This document shows positions 35,286 to 44,529 of a stretch of DNA of 64,000 nt, piece after piece. The stretch is from NCBI GenBank assembly GCA_028284495.1, contig JANQRP010000031.1:1-64000 (forward strand). The letters are read 5' to 3'. The translations under genes and the position numbers were made by a program. This DNA is from Longimicrobiales bacterium (GTDB lineage: Bacteria; Gemmatimonadota; Gemmatimonadetes; Longimicrobiales; Gaopeijiaceae). Each line of letters starts with the position of its first letter. The first letter of the stretch is position 1. The notes beneath the pieces are model-generated. The model worked only from the letters and a program-made list of their open reading frames with translations. It had not been told where the DNA came from and made no database searches.

Positions 35286-36865
35286 ACGCGATTCGCACGA
35301 TCTCGCGCCTCGAGCTCCGGCTGCTCCGTGTGGATCCGCGCACGACGATCGTGGTCGGACTCGTGCTCGGCGCCGTCGCGCTCGCTCTGGTGTCCGCGTC
35401 GCACGAGGTGAACGCCCAGGCCCGCACCGTGGAGGAGGCCCGGCTCGAGCACGAGGCGAGGCTCGCCAGCGCCCGGGAGGGGTCGGGGTGGCTCGAGTTC
35501 CCTACCCACGAGGACCGGGTTCCGGTGGTATCGTTCGTCGCTCCCGTGCCACCCGCCCGTTTCGCCCTTCTGTCGCTCGGCCACCGCGACGTCCTCCCGC
35601 AGGCACTCGCGTGGGTCCCCGAGGAGAACGCCACCCACTCTCCTCCAGAGCCGAGTGGAGACGGGCGGGTCCTGTACGGGCTCTACCCGGTGGAGGTTAC
35701 CTCGGCGCCGATCGCCCGTCTCCTCGGGCCCTTCGACCTGGCCTTCGTCGTAGTGTTTCTCCTGCCGCTCGCGGTCCTCGCCCTCACCTTCGACCTCCTG
35801 GGGCGAGAGCGTGAGCGGGGCACCCTGGTGCTGGTGCGATCTCAGCCGGTCGGCCTTGCCTCGCTCGTGCTGGGGAAGTTGATCGTGCGGGGATGCCTCG
35901 TGCTCGGCCTCGGCGTTGTCGCGCCCATCGTCGTCGTCGCGGCGGTGTCGCCGGCGGCTGCGAGTGGTGGGCACTCGTCGAGCTCGCTGCTGCTCTGGGG
36001 TGCAGCCGTGGCTCTCTACACGGTGTTCTGGCTCGGCGTGGGCGCGTGGGTCGACAGCCGGAGCCGTACCTCCGGATCGAGCGCCGTGACCCTCGCGGGC
36101 ATGTGGTTGGCGGTGGTTCTCCTGCTTCCCGCAGCCGTGGTCCAGACGGCCGAGCGAATCGCCCCGCCACCGTCGACGGTGCGGTTCGCTCAGGAGACGC
36201 GCCCCCTCCCCGAACTCGCCTATCATGAGTACAGTCTGACGTATCGCGCTGCCTGGCGGGCCTTCGAGGAGGCCTATACTCCTCCGAGCGACCTGGACGA
36301 TGAGGAGGCCGAGCTTCATCGAGCGGCGGCGTGGGCAGAGATGCCGGTGCCCGCCGAGATCACGCAGCGCCCGTGGATCCAGAGCCTCCTCGACCGCGAG
36401 CTGGACTGGGCAACGCCTCTTTCGTACTGGCAGGCAACGGGCGCAGCGAAGGAGGCGGAGCGGCAGGAGACGGAGCGCCGGTCGCGCCCGATCATCGAGC
36501 GCCATCAGGCCGAGGAGGCCCGCCACCTCTCGACCGCCCGTTGGCTGTCCCTCCTCTCGCCCGCCCTCCTCGTCCAGGAGGTGATGGATGTGACGGCCGG
36601 GGCCGACCTCGCCCGACACAAGAGGTTCAGGGACGAGCTCGGCGCGTACGCCCGCGACATCGAAGCACCCTTCGTCGAGGCCATGAAGGAAGGGCGCGCG
36701 ATCTCGCCCGATGCGATCGCCGAGGTCCAGCCCTTCGAGTTTCGTGATAGCGCTGAGCGGCACGAGCTGTGGTCGGCGGTCGCGATGGCCCTCGCGGGCC
36801 TGCTGGCCTATGCCGTGGTCGGCGGGGGGCTGGTGGCGCGAGCCGCCGGCGCCCGCGTAACCTGA
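35282..36865 (+). CDS. DUF3526 ABC-2 type permease, subunit B
   Basis: 527 residues. The reading frame continues into the previous gene's end, and the only sensible start is TTG 35282, which overlaps the upstream TGA (TTGA). It has the same layout as subunit A: helix at 23-42 (TTIVVGLVLGAVALALVSA), extracytoplasmic domain, a helix block from about 155 with LGRERERGTLVLVRSQP, and a closing helix (VAMALAGLLAYAVVGG). A and B are diverged paralogues likely to form a heterodimer served by the ATPase encoded next. Confidence 0.85.
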   Translation: MNAIRTISRLELRLLRVDPRTTIVVGLVLGAVALALVSASHEVNAQARTVEEARLEHEARLASAREGSGWLEFPTHEDRVPVVSFVAPVPPARFALLSLGHRDVLPQALAWVPEENATHSPPEPSGDGRVLYGLYPVEVTSAPIARLLGPFDLAFVVVFLLPLAVLALTFDLLGRERERGTLVLVRSQPVGLASLVLGKLIVRGCLVLGLGVVAPIVVVAAVSPAAASGGHSSSSLLLWGAAVALYTVFWLGVGAWVDSRSRTSGSSAVTLAGMWLAVVLLLPAAVVQTAERIAPPPSTVRFAQETRPLPELAYHEYSLTYRAAWRAFEEAYTPPSDLDDEEAELHRAAAWAEMPVPAEITQRPWIQSLLDRELDWATPLSYWQATGAAKEAERQETERRSRPIIERHQAEEARHLSTARWLSLLSPALLVQEVMDVTAGADLARHKRFRDELGAYARDIEAPFVEAMKEGRAISPDAIAEVQPFEFRDSAERHELWSAVAMALAGLLAYAVVGGGLVARAAGARVT

Positions 36866-36899
36866 CCGGCCCGCCCACCCCCTGATCGCAAGGATCGTC

Positions 36900-37667
36900 A
36901 TGACCATAGTCGGAACGGCCCGCGCTTCATCTCCAGCGGCCCAACAAGCCGTGGCCGGGGCCGTGCTCGAGGCCCGGGGCCTCGGAAAGTCATACGGCGA
37001 CACCCGCGCGCTCGACAGCCTCGATCTCCGCGTCGAGGGGGGTGAGGTCTACTGCCTGCTCGGGCCGAACGGGGCCGGGAAGACGACGACGATCAACCTC
37101 TTTCTAGGCTTCATGGAGCCGACCCGGGGTCAGGCCCTCGTGGCCGGGCTCGACGTCGCCATGCACGATCGGGAGACCAAGCACCATCTGGCGTACATCC
37201 CGGAACAGGTGATGCTCTACGGGAACCTGACCGGCATCGAGAACCTGGACTATTTCGCCGCTCTCTCGGGAAGGCACCCTGGCCCCGACCGCCTCCGCGA
37301 GATCCTGGGCGAGGCTGGCCTCCAGCCGGACGCTTTCGATCGCCGGGTCTCCGGCTACTCCAAGGGGATGCGGCAGAAGATCGGAATCGCCATCGCCATC
37401 GCGAAGGAGGCTGACGCGCTCCTCCTGGACGAGCCGACGTCGGGACTCGACCCGAAGGCGTCCAACGAATTTTCCACCCTCCTTGGCCGTCTTCGGGACC
37501 GCGGCGTGGCGATCCTGATGGCCACTCACGACCTCTTTCGTGCGAAGGACACGGGCACCCGCGTCGGGATCATGCGGGAGGGCCGCCTGGTCGCCGAGAT
37601 GAACACCTCCGAGGTCGAGCACGGGGATCTGGAGCAGCTGTATCTGGAGCGGATGGGCGACGCGTGA
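36900..37667 (+). CDS. ABC transporter ATP-binding protein for the DUF3526 permeases
   Basis: 255 residues. ATG 36900 follows AAGGA. It has Walker A GPNGAGKTTT, Q-loop region YIPEQVMLYGNLTG, signature VSGYSKGMRQKIGIA, Walker B ALLLDEPTSGLDPK and H-loop MATHDLF. It matches the NosF/CcmA class of exporter ATPases. Its place between the permeases and a lipoprotein, all on one strand and after a siderophore-type receptor, suggests a complete envelope transport unit. A GTGA overlap links it to the next gene. Confidence 0.94.
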   Translation: MTIVGTARASSPAAQQAVAGAVLEARGLGKSYGDTRALDSLDLRVEGGEVYCLLGPNGAGKTTTINLFLGFMEPTRGQALVAGLDVAMHDRETKHHLAYIPEQVMLYGNLTGIENLDYFAALSGRHPGPDRLREILGEAGLQPDAFDRRVSGYSKGMRQKIGIAIAIAKEADALLLDEPTSGLDPKASNEFSTLLGRLRDRGVAILMATHDLFRAKDTGTRVGIMREGRLVAEMNTSEVEHGDLEQLYLERMGDA

Positions 37668-38965
37668 GGACACCGGGCTCCGGGTCTACCGTCGTCGCCG
37701 GCGCGCTCCTGATCTCCCTCGGATTGGTCGCCGCCTGTCACGATGGCACACCGCGGATCGTCGCGGAGGCGATCGATCCGCCCACAGGTGACAGCGTCGT
37801 GGGCCTTCAGCTTGGGCATGCAGGCGGAGACGGGGTGCTCGCCTCCTGGCTCGCCCCGGGTGCTTCACGCGGGTACGCCCTCCGCTTTGCCCAGTGGACC
37901 GGACTCCAGTGGAGCGAGGTGCGTCAGGTCGTGCAGGACGACTCGGTGTTCATGCATCCCACGGACCTGCCCGGCGTCACTCGGATCGACGAAGGCGCAC
38001 TGGCGGCGGTGTGGCAGCGGCGCGTTCGGAATGGGGGCTCGGGGAGCTCACTGGAATACGAGTTCCGGGTGCAGTTCTCTAGGGACGACGGCGAATCGTG
38101 GTCCGCCCCGGTGATCCCACATCCCGGGTCCTCCCTGGGGGGTGAGCACGAGTTCCACGTCGCGTGGCCGACTCCCGAAGGGCGGCTCGGTCTGGCGTGG
38201 ATCGACCCGCGCAATCAATGGGTCGTCGCGCCCGAGCACTCCTCATCGGAAGCCGCGTATCACGGCGCGATGCAGCTCATGGCGACCGAGATCGCGCCGG
38301 ACGGGACGCTGGGAGAAGAGGTCGTCGTCGACGAGGTGATCTGCGAGTGCTGTCCGAACGCCGTCACCGTGACGCCCACCGGCCCCGTCCTCGCCTCCCG
38401 GGACAAGCGGGTACCGACGGAGATGCAGCGTGACTCCCTGCGGTACGAGATGAACGTGGTTCGCGACGTCTCCGTCGCCCGGATGGAGGGAGGAAGCGGG
38501 GGTCAGGCTCAACGTTGGGAGTCCGGGATTCGGGCCACTGACGACAACTGGGCCTTCAATGGGTGCCCGAACAACGGGCCGAGCCTGGCCTCGCTGGCGG
38601 GTCGGGTCGCGCTCGCGTGGTGGACCGCCGAGGGGGACGACCCGCGGGTTCAACTCCGCTGGTCGGAGGACGAGGGCCGGAGCTTCGGCCCCACGACGCA
38701 GGTCAGTACTGCGCCCGCGGCGGGCTAGGTGGCGGTCGGGCTCACCGCCTCGGGTACGATCGTCGCCTGGCTCGAGGGGACCGACGTCAAGGCACGGGTG
38801 TTCGACCCCGATCTCCGTGGCGGCGACATCGTGACGCTGGGAGAGACCGGGGGGCGGCACCGTCTTCCGTCCATGATCGCGCAACCCGATGGATCGGTAG
38901 TGGCCGGGTGGCTCGCGCCCGGGGGCCTCGTCAGGATCGTGCGGCTCCAGATCGTGACCAGCTAG
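37664..38965 (+). pseudogene. Sialidase-fold (BNR repeat) lipoprotein interrupted by an in-frame TAG
   Basis: GTG 37664 overlaps the ATPase stop. The lipoprotein signal ends VAACH (C25). Asp-box motifs SRDDGESW and SEDEGRSF mark a BNR/sialidase propeller. CECC (residues 226-229) and NGCPNNGP are cysteine motifs seen in related sialidase-like proteins. The frame stops at TAG 38726-38728 after 354 residues, then stays open in the same frame for 78 more that finish the propeller (VAVGLTASGTIVAWLEG, DGSVVAGWLAPGG). PAAG-stop-VAVGL suggests a CAG (Gln) to TAG change. The product is truncated unless the stop is read through. Catalytic activity on sialic acid is not implied. Confidence 0.75.
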
Positions 38966-38989
38966 GCCGGGTCTTGCAGCTGTTCCCGA

Positions 38990-41206
38990 TCAGGAGGGCT
39001 GCCACAACCACGTGCCCTTGATGATGAGCTGTCTTCTGGGCTCGACGGGAGTCGGCGAGCCCGAGAGGGAGGCGTTGTCGTTGTAGACGACGTACAGGAA
39101 GGAGAGAGGGCGAAACTCCCATGAGAAACGGAGGTTGAGGCTGGATGCCTCGAGCGCCGTGTTGTACTGCCAGATCCCCGCGAGCTCGAGGCGTGGCGTG
39201 GCGGCGAGGCGAATCTCCGGTGTCAGGAGATCGGTGGTGCGTACGCCGTCGCCGAACCCGGAGAAACGGTTGTGCTCCCACGAGGCCAGGGCGACCACCT
39301 CGGGAATCAGCGCGACCTTCGCGGACACCGTGCCCGTCTGGAGGGACCCGTCGTAGAAGCGCCCGCCCTCCCATCCTACGCTGCCGCTGATTCTCGCGGA
39401 CGGATCGTAGGCGAACTCCGCGTTCCAGCGATTGAAGTAGTAGTCGCCCGCATCGACGTCGATTCCGGGGACGGGGCGGAAGGGCACGGCGAAGCGCTGC
39501 CACTCCGGGGTCAGCCCGATCGAGAAGGAAGACCCATCCTGGAGGAGAACGGAGAGTGGCGTAATGCCCACGCTGCCAGAGAAGAAGCGGCCGGTGCTGG
39601 CGCGGTGGAAGAGGAAGACGATGAAGCCCGGGTCGAGGGAGCGGACCGAGGCGGGGAGCCAGCTCGGCCGGAGGTCGAGCGTGGCGGCGGGGCTGGTGAC
39701 GAGTACGTCGCGATCGAAGGCGAAGCCCGAACGAGGTTCCCACTCACCGCCGATGTACTCCTGGAGCCACCCGACGTACCCCCAGGTAGCGGTGTTCCCG
39801 ACAATGGCGTGCGCCGCCCACCCATCTCCGCCTGGACCTTCGGTGAATGAGCGCGACACCATGCCCCGGCTGAAGAGGGTGCGCGTCGGCCGCACGAAGT
39901 AGTCGACCGCGGCCACACTGTTCAGGGCGGAGGCACCCGGCTCCAACCCCTCATCGAAGCGCGTCGCGGTCAGAGCCCCCACTCGCCCGTTCCACCCGAC
40001 GTTCCGGACGTAGCGACCCATGGCAAAGACGCTGCCATCCGATTCCCCCACACCGGCCTGTCGGACGACCAGGCCGCCCGCACTGGACTTGGCTGTGCGA
40101 GACGTGAGACGGGCGCCCGCGGTGATCGGGACCGGAAGCCCTTGATCGTCCAGCCCGATGCGACGGCTGTAGAATGGCGACACGACGTCGAGACCGGTAT
40201 CGAAGAGCCCGGCGCTCTCGAGGAAGAAGGTTCGCCGCTCGGGGAAGAACACAGGGAAGCGCTCGAGGTTCACCACCTGGCGGTCGACCTCGGCCTGCGC
40301 GAAGTCGGTGTTCACCGTGATGTCGAGTACGCTGCCCGGGCGGATCGCCCACTTCACATCGAGCCCGGCGTCCGGATCGAAGCGCGCCTCCCCGTCCGGG
40401 CTCGCGCTCGCGTTCTCGCCCAGGCCCACCGTGTAGGGCTGTACCTGAAGGTTCAGGCCCGGGCTCGGAGGCTCGATCCCCTCGAGTGTGCCTGCGAAGG
40501 TCATGTCCCACGGGTCCACGCCGCGCTGCCAGGGTGCCCACCCACTCGTCTCCTGGAGCGCCCGCGCCTCCCGGACGAAGTTGATGCGCCAGGGGTCGCC
40601 GCCGGCTCGATACCGCAGCGTGGCCCAGGGAATGAAGAACTCCGCCGTCCACCCGGTGGCGGTCTCGGACGTTCGGACTCGCCAGACCCCGTTCCAGGAC
40701 GGATCGTCGTCGGTTCCGTCGAAGATGAGCTGATCGAGCTGCGCTCCCTTCGGGTTCGTGAAGAACCCCATGGCGAATCGGCCATCGCCGAAGCCGTCCA
40801 GAACCACCCCGAACAGGTCGCTGGTGCCGTAGGCGAAGTCGCGACGCATCCCCTCCACACGCTCGACACCGCCGCCCGGTGGGTCCGTAAGGGCGGCACC
40901 TACGTAGAGCCCGGCCCCGTTCCAGGTAACTCGGACCTCGGAGGGCGCTCGGGCCACGGCGAGATAGTCCGGGTCGACCTGGCGGAATGCATCGAGCAGG
41001 GGGACCTCGATCCATGCCCGCTCGTCCAGCACACCGTCGACGCGCAACGGCCCGGTGGCCTCTACGGCCTCGATCACGCGGTCGCCGACCGACTGGACCG
41101 TTCCAGCGGTCTGTGCGGCGAGGACCGGGGGAGCTGAGAGCACCACGGCCACCCCCGTAACGGCACAGAACGTCCGCGCGTACCGATATTGAGAACGCGT
41201 TTCCAT
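38990..41206 (-). CDS. DUF5916 outer-membrane protein with CBM9-like domain
   Basis: 738 residues. The signal peptide ends at VLAAQT (about residue 32). Residues 45-235 form a carbohydrate-binding family 9-like beta-sandwich (LRVDGVLDERAW, DLFGVVLDGFGDGRFAMGF, WTAEFFIPWATLRY). The rest is DUF5916, a predicted barrel with the conserved stretch INTDFAQAE-like (VNTDFAQAEVDRQVVNLERF) and FPERRTFFLE. Related proteins are outer-membrane components of unknown function. The gene stands alone on the minus strand, convergent with the sialidase-fold gene (24 bases between stops) and 126 bases downstream of the permease gene. Confidence 0.88.
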   Translation of the reverse strand: METRSQYRYARTFCAVTGVAVVLSAPPVLAAQTAGTVQSVGDRVIEAVEATGPLRVDGVLDERAWIEVPLLDAFRQVDPDYLAVARAPSEVRVTWNGAGLYVGAALTDPPGGGVERVEGMRRDFAYGTSDLFGVVLDGFGDGRFAMGFFTNPKGAQLDQLIFDGTDDDPSWNGVWRVRTSETATGWTAEFFIPWATLRYRAGGDPWRINFVREARALQETSGWAPWQRGVDPWDMTFAGTLEGIEPPSPGLNLQVQPYTVGLGENASASPDGEARFDPDAGLDVKWAIRPGSVLDITVNTDFAQAEVDRQVVNLERFPVFFPERRTFFLESAGLFDTGLDVVSPFYSRRIGLDDQGLPVPITAGARLTSRTAKSSAGGLVVRQAGVGESDGSVFAMGRYVRNVGWNGRVGALTATRFDEGLEPGASALNSVAAVDYFVRPTRTLFSRGMVSRSFTEGPGGDGWAAHAIVGNTATWGYVGWLQEYIGGEWEPRSGFAFDRDVLVTSPAATLDLRPSWLPASVRSLDPGFIVFLFHRASTGRFFSGSVGITPLSVLLQDGSSFSIGLTPEWQRFAVPFRPVPGIDVDAGDYYFNRWNAEFAYDPSARISGSVGWEGGRFYDGSLQTGTVSAKVALIPEVVALASWEHNRFSGFGDGVRTTDLLTPEIRLAATPRLELAGIWQYNTALEASSLNLRFSWEFRPLSFLYVVYNDNASLSGSPTPVEPRRQLIIKGTWLWQPS

Positions 41207-41332
41207 GTGCGCAGACTATGCGCCCACCTGCCCACCGGCCAGATGAGATCCCCGCCCAGTCGATGGCCGCCCCAAACTGGGGAGGTTGAACCGCAGCCGT
41301 TCGTCGGGGCCCGAGGCAATGTCGTGTAACGG

Positions 41333-44032
41333 CTACTCTCCCCGAAGCACCTCTGCCGGATCTGCGCTCGCCGCCCGCCGCGCCGGGAGGAGGCTGGCCG
41401 CGGCGGCGGTGCCGAGCACCAGGGCGGCAACGCCGGCCAGCGTGAGCGGGTCGGCCGGCGTGACGCCGTACAGCAGGCTCCCGAGTGCCCGTCCGGCGAA
41501 GGCCGACACGACCACCCCGGCCGCGACGCCGACCAGCGCGAACCCGAGACCGTCCCGGAGCAGGAGCCCGACCACGCCCGCCCGCCCCGCGCCCAGCGCC
41601 AGACGCACGCCGACCTCTCCCCGTCGTCGTGTGACCTGCAACGAGGCCACGCCGTAGATGCCCAGCGCGGCCACGAACACGGCGGCGATCCCGAACCCGA
41701 GGAGGAGCTGGAACACGAGACGCCGCTCGGCCAGCGAGTCGTCGACATGGCCCTGGAGGGGTCGGATCCGCTCGACCGGGATCTCGGGGTCGGCGGCCGA
41801 CACGACGGATCGGATCGCCGGAATGATCGCATCCGGCTCCCGGTCGGCACGCACCACGAACATCCCACCGAAGCGCGTCGTCTGCCCGAGCGGCCGGATG
41901 ACCTGACCCCATCCCGGCTCCGCGATGTCGTAGAGGTGGAGCTGTTCCACGACGCCGATGATCTCGAGCGTCTCCCCGTCGCCCTCCAGGGTGCGTCCCA
42001 CGGCCGACTCCCCGGGGAAGAACCGGTGTGCGGTCTCCCGGGTGATGAGCGCGACCCCCGGTGACGCCGCGTCGTCCGCCCACGTCGGCGCGCGGCCCTC
42101 GAGCAGTCGTGCGCCCACCGCGTCGAGGTAGCCCGGAGACACCGCGAGGTAGTCCATCAGCGGTGCGTCGGCGTCCTCGTCGCCGGAGTTGCCCGGAGCA
42201 TCGGGAAAGCGGACGACGGTCTGGAACGAGGACGCCCCGTCGAGGGGGAGGTCCGTGCCTGCGCCGACCCCGGTCACGCCGGGGATCGCGGCGAACTCCG
42301 CCAGCAGCCGCCGCTGGAGGGGGCGACGAGCCGCCGCGTCCGGCCATCGATCCTCGGGGAAGGGGAGCTCGAACGTGACCGCTCCGTCGGGCTCGAAGCC
42401 CGACTCGACCGCGAGGAGGTCGTGGACGCTCCGGCCGAGGAGTCCGACGCCGGCGAGCAGCACGACGGAGACCGCGAGCTGGAGGCCGACGAGTGCGCGC
42501 CGCCCCCGGTCGCCACCGAGGACCCGGTGACCCCCTCGTGCGACCTGGCCGCTGTCTCGTCGCAGCGCCGAGAAGCCGACGGCGATCAGGCTCACCAGCG
42601 CGACCAGCCCACCCGCCGCGACGATCGCGGGCGTGGACAGCTGAAGCGCCGCCGTCCGCGGAAGGTCCGACGGCGCCACGTGCATCAGCCCCAGGAAGCC
42701 CCGACCGACCAGCAGGGCGCCCAGCGTGCCCACGGAGACGAGCACGAGCGACTCCAGCCCGAGTCCGCGTCCGGCCCGCAGGGGCGAGGCGCCGAGTGCC
42801 CTGCGGAGCTCGAACTCGCCGGAACGCTCGGAGGACTGTCCGAGGATGACCGCGACGAGGCTCGCCGTCATCGCGGCGAGCAGGAACAGCGATCCCGCGA
42901 GGACGGCCAGCAGCACCGGACGCACATCGCGGACCAGGTCGTCATGCATCTTCGTGAACCTGAGGCCGACTCCGGCCTTCTCGAAGACGGTGGCGTCCAG
43001 CGTCGACGCGAGCGCGTCCAGCTCCTGGGTCAGGCGTGTGTCCGATACGCCGTCCTGCCTGCGGATCAGTCCACCGAGGAAGCCCCGGAACGGACTCTGC
43101 GAGGCGAGGTCCACGCTCAGCGGCAGGAGGATCTCCGCGGTGGTCGGCGGACCCGTGAACTGGTGGTGCTGGACCTCTGCGGCCTGGGGAAGCACGCCCA
43201 CCACCTCTGCCCGTGTCCCCTCGACCAGGACCATTCGTCCCACCACGGTCGGATCGCCGCCGAAGTCACTCGACCAGAGCGCGTGGGAGAGCAGGACGAC
43301 CTGCGGAGCCTCCTCGAGCGCATCCTCGGGCCGCAGTCCCCGACCCAGCGCAGGCGCGATGCCGAGCACGTCGAGCACGTTCGGGGACGCGAGGACTGCG
43401 TCGACGCGGGTCGCCGGGGAGCCGTCCCCGCCGCCGAGTCCCATCTCGCCGGACCGGAACAGCGCGAGGCCGTCGAGCAGATCATGCCGCTCTCCGAGCT
43501 CGAGCACCTCCGGACCGCCAAGGTAGCCGCGGTCGAGGTCGAGCGACGGATAGACCCGCCACACCCACGCCAGCTCGTCCGGCTCCTCCCAGGGGAGCGG
43601 CTCCCACAGGATTCCGTCCACGACCGTGAACAGAGCGCCGAAGACGCCGAGACCGAGCGCGAGCCCCACCACGCTGTACGTCGAGAGCCAGGGCGACCGG
43701 CGAAGGCGCCGCGTGGCGTGCGCGAGATCCCGCCCGAGCCCGTCGCCAAACGCTGCGGCCTCGCGCGGTGACGCGGAGCGGTGTCGGCCCGCCGACGTCC
43801 GGTCGTCGAGCCAGGTCCCGGGGGCATTCCGGAGCATCCCCCATGTCGTCCGCACGACGAATCGAAGGAGGGCCGGCCGGCCTCGTGCAGCGGCCGCCCG
43901 GTACCTCTCCTCGGCCCCGTCCAGGAGTTCGCCCCCCATGCGTTCACGGAAGTCTCGAGGGTAGAGCCGCAGGAGGATTGCCAGCGCGGCGAGGCTGGCC
44001 CGCGCGCCGAGCGACGGCGGCGGGCGCTTCAC
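41333..44032 (-). CDS. MacB-like ABC permease (ADOP family), second copy
   Basis: 899 residues. GTG 44032 overlaps the PadR stop by four bases. The N-terminal soluble prefix (LYPRDFRERMGGELLDGAEERY) is the second prefix type found in these permeases and differs from that of the copy at 23.6-26.3 kb. Membrane helix 1 (YSVVGLALGLGVFGALFTVVDG), a MacB_PCD-type domain, three helices, then a repeat of the module ending AAAASLLPARRAASADP. No ATPase is encoded beside it. It forms a two-gene operon with its PadR regulator. Confidence 0.92.
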   Translation of the reverse strand: MKRPPPSLGARASLAALAILLRLYPRDFRERMGGELLDGAEERYRAAAARGRPALLRFVVRTTWGMLRNAPGTWLDDRTSAGRHRSASPREAAAFGDGLGRDLAHATRRLRRSPWLSTYSVVGLALGLGVFGALFTVVDGILWEPLPWEEPDELAWVWRVYPSLDLDRGYLGGPEVLELGERHDLLDGLALFRSGEMGLGGGDGSPATRVDAVLASPNVLDVLGIAPALGRGLRPEDALEEAPQVVLLSHALWSSDFGGDPTVVGRMVLVEGTRAEVVGVLPQAAEVQHHQFTGPPTTAEILLPLSVDLASQSPFRGFLGGLIRRQDGVSDTRLTQELDALASTLDATVFEKAGVGLRFTKMHDDLVRDVRPVLLAVLAGSLFLLAAMTASLVAVILGQSSERSGEFELRRALGASPLRAGRGLGLESLVLVSVGTLGALLVGRGFLGLMHVAPSDLPRTAALQLSTPAIVAAGGLVALVSLIAVGFSALRRDSGQVARGGHRVLGGDRGRRALVGLQLAVSVVLLAGVGLLGRSVHDLLAVESGFEPDGAVTFELPFPEDRWPDAAARRPLQRRLLAEFAAIPGVTGVGAGTDLPLDGASSFQTVVRFPDAPGNSGDEDADAPLMDYLAVSPGYLDAVGARLLEGRAPTWADDAASPGVALITRETAHRFFPGESAVGRTLEGDGETLEIIGVVEQLHLYDIAEPGWGQVIRPLGQTTRFGGMFVVRADREPDAIIPAIRSVVSAADPEIPVERIRPLQGHVDDSLAERRLVFQLLLGFGIAAVFVAALGIYGVASLQVTRRRGEVGVRLALGAGRAGVVGLLLRDGLGFALVGVAAGVVVSAFAGRALGSLLYGVTPADPLTLAGVAALVLGTAAAASLLPARRAASADPAEVLRGE

Positions 44033-44382
44033 TCGCCGCCCCCGGGGGCGAGGCGCGCCCGGCGGGCCGCGAGGATCAGGCCCTCCATACGGCGGATCTC
44101 CGCGGTGGCCACGTCGGCGCCGAGGTCCGTGATCCGGTAGTCCGTCCGGTTGCGCGCTCTGCGCGATGCCTCCGGGTCCGCGACGGGCTCGACCAGCCCC
44201 TGGCCGTCCATGCGGCGCAGGGCCCGGTACAGCGTCACGATGTCGGGCGCGGCCGACGGCCCGTCGCGCTCCTCGATCGACTGGAGGATTCCGTATCCGT
44301 GGCACGGTCCGGCACCGAGTCGGAGCAGGATGTCGAGTTCGACCGGACGGAGTGGGAGGTACGTCGAGATGTCGGGTGCCAT
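44029..44382 (-). CDS. PadR family transcriptional regulator, second copy
   Basis: 117 residues. ATG 44382 follows GGAGAG. It is a winged helix with LDILLRLGAGPCHGYGILQSIEE, DIVTLYRALRRMDGQGLVE, DYRITDLGADV and a C-terminal helix. Its sequence is well diverged from the PadR at 26 kb. Two 13-bp palindromes 13-53 bases upstream of the start codon are the likely autoregulatory operator. A divergent ankyrin gene starts 147 bases away and could share it. Confidence 0.93.
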   Translation of the reverse strand: MAPDISTYLPLRPVELDILLRLGAGPCHGYGILQSIEERDGPSAAPDIVTLYRALRRMDGQGLVEPVADPEASRRARNRTDYRITDLGADVATAEIRRMEGLILAARRARLAPGGGE

Positions 44383-44394
44383 GTGCTCTCCATT

Positions 44395-44435
44395 GTGCGT
44401 CACGCAAGTATGAGGCATGTATTTGCGTGACGCAA
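44395..44435 (-). promoter_or_regulatory. Tandem 13-bp palindromes, putative PadR operator
   Basis: TTGCGTGACGCAA (44423-44435) is a perfect six-one-six palindrome. GTGCGTCACGCAA (44395-44407) is the same with one mismatch. Their centres are 28 bp apart, and the pair also makes a 12-bp perfect inverted repeat. Placement directly before the PadR start suggests cooperative binding of two dimers. Confidence 0.6.
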
Positions 44436-44529
44436 CATCAGGGCGGTGCCCAGCGCGTGGCGAAGTCGTCGTCAAGCCCCCACTCTGAACGTCCGTCGAC
44501 TCGAGAACGGGGGAGAGGTGACCGAGGGG

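Noticed and set aside
38729..38965. A separate 78-residue gene starting at GTG 38729
   Set aside because: It is in frame with, and completes the propeller of, the gene before the TAG, and it has no ribosome site of its own.
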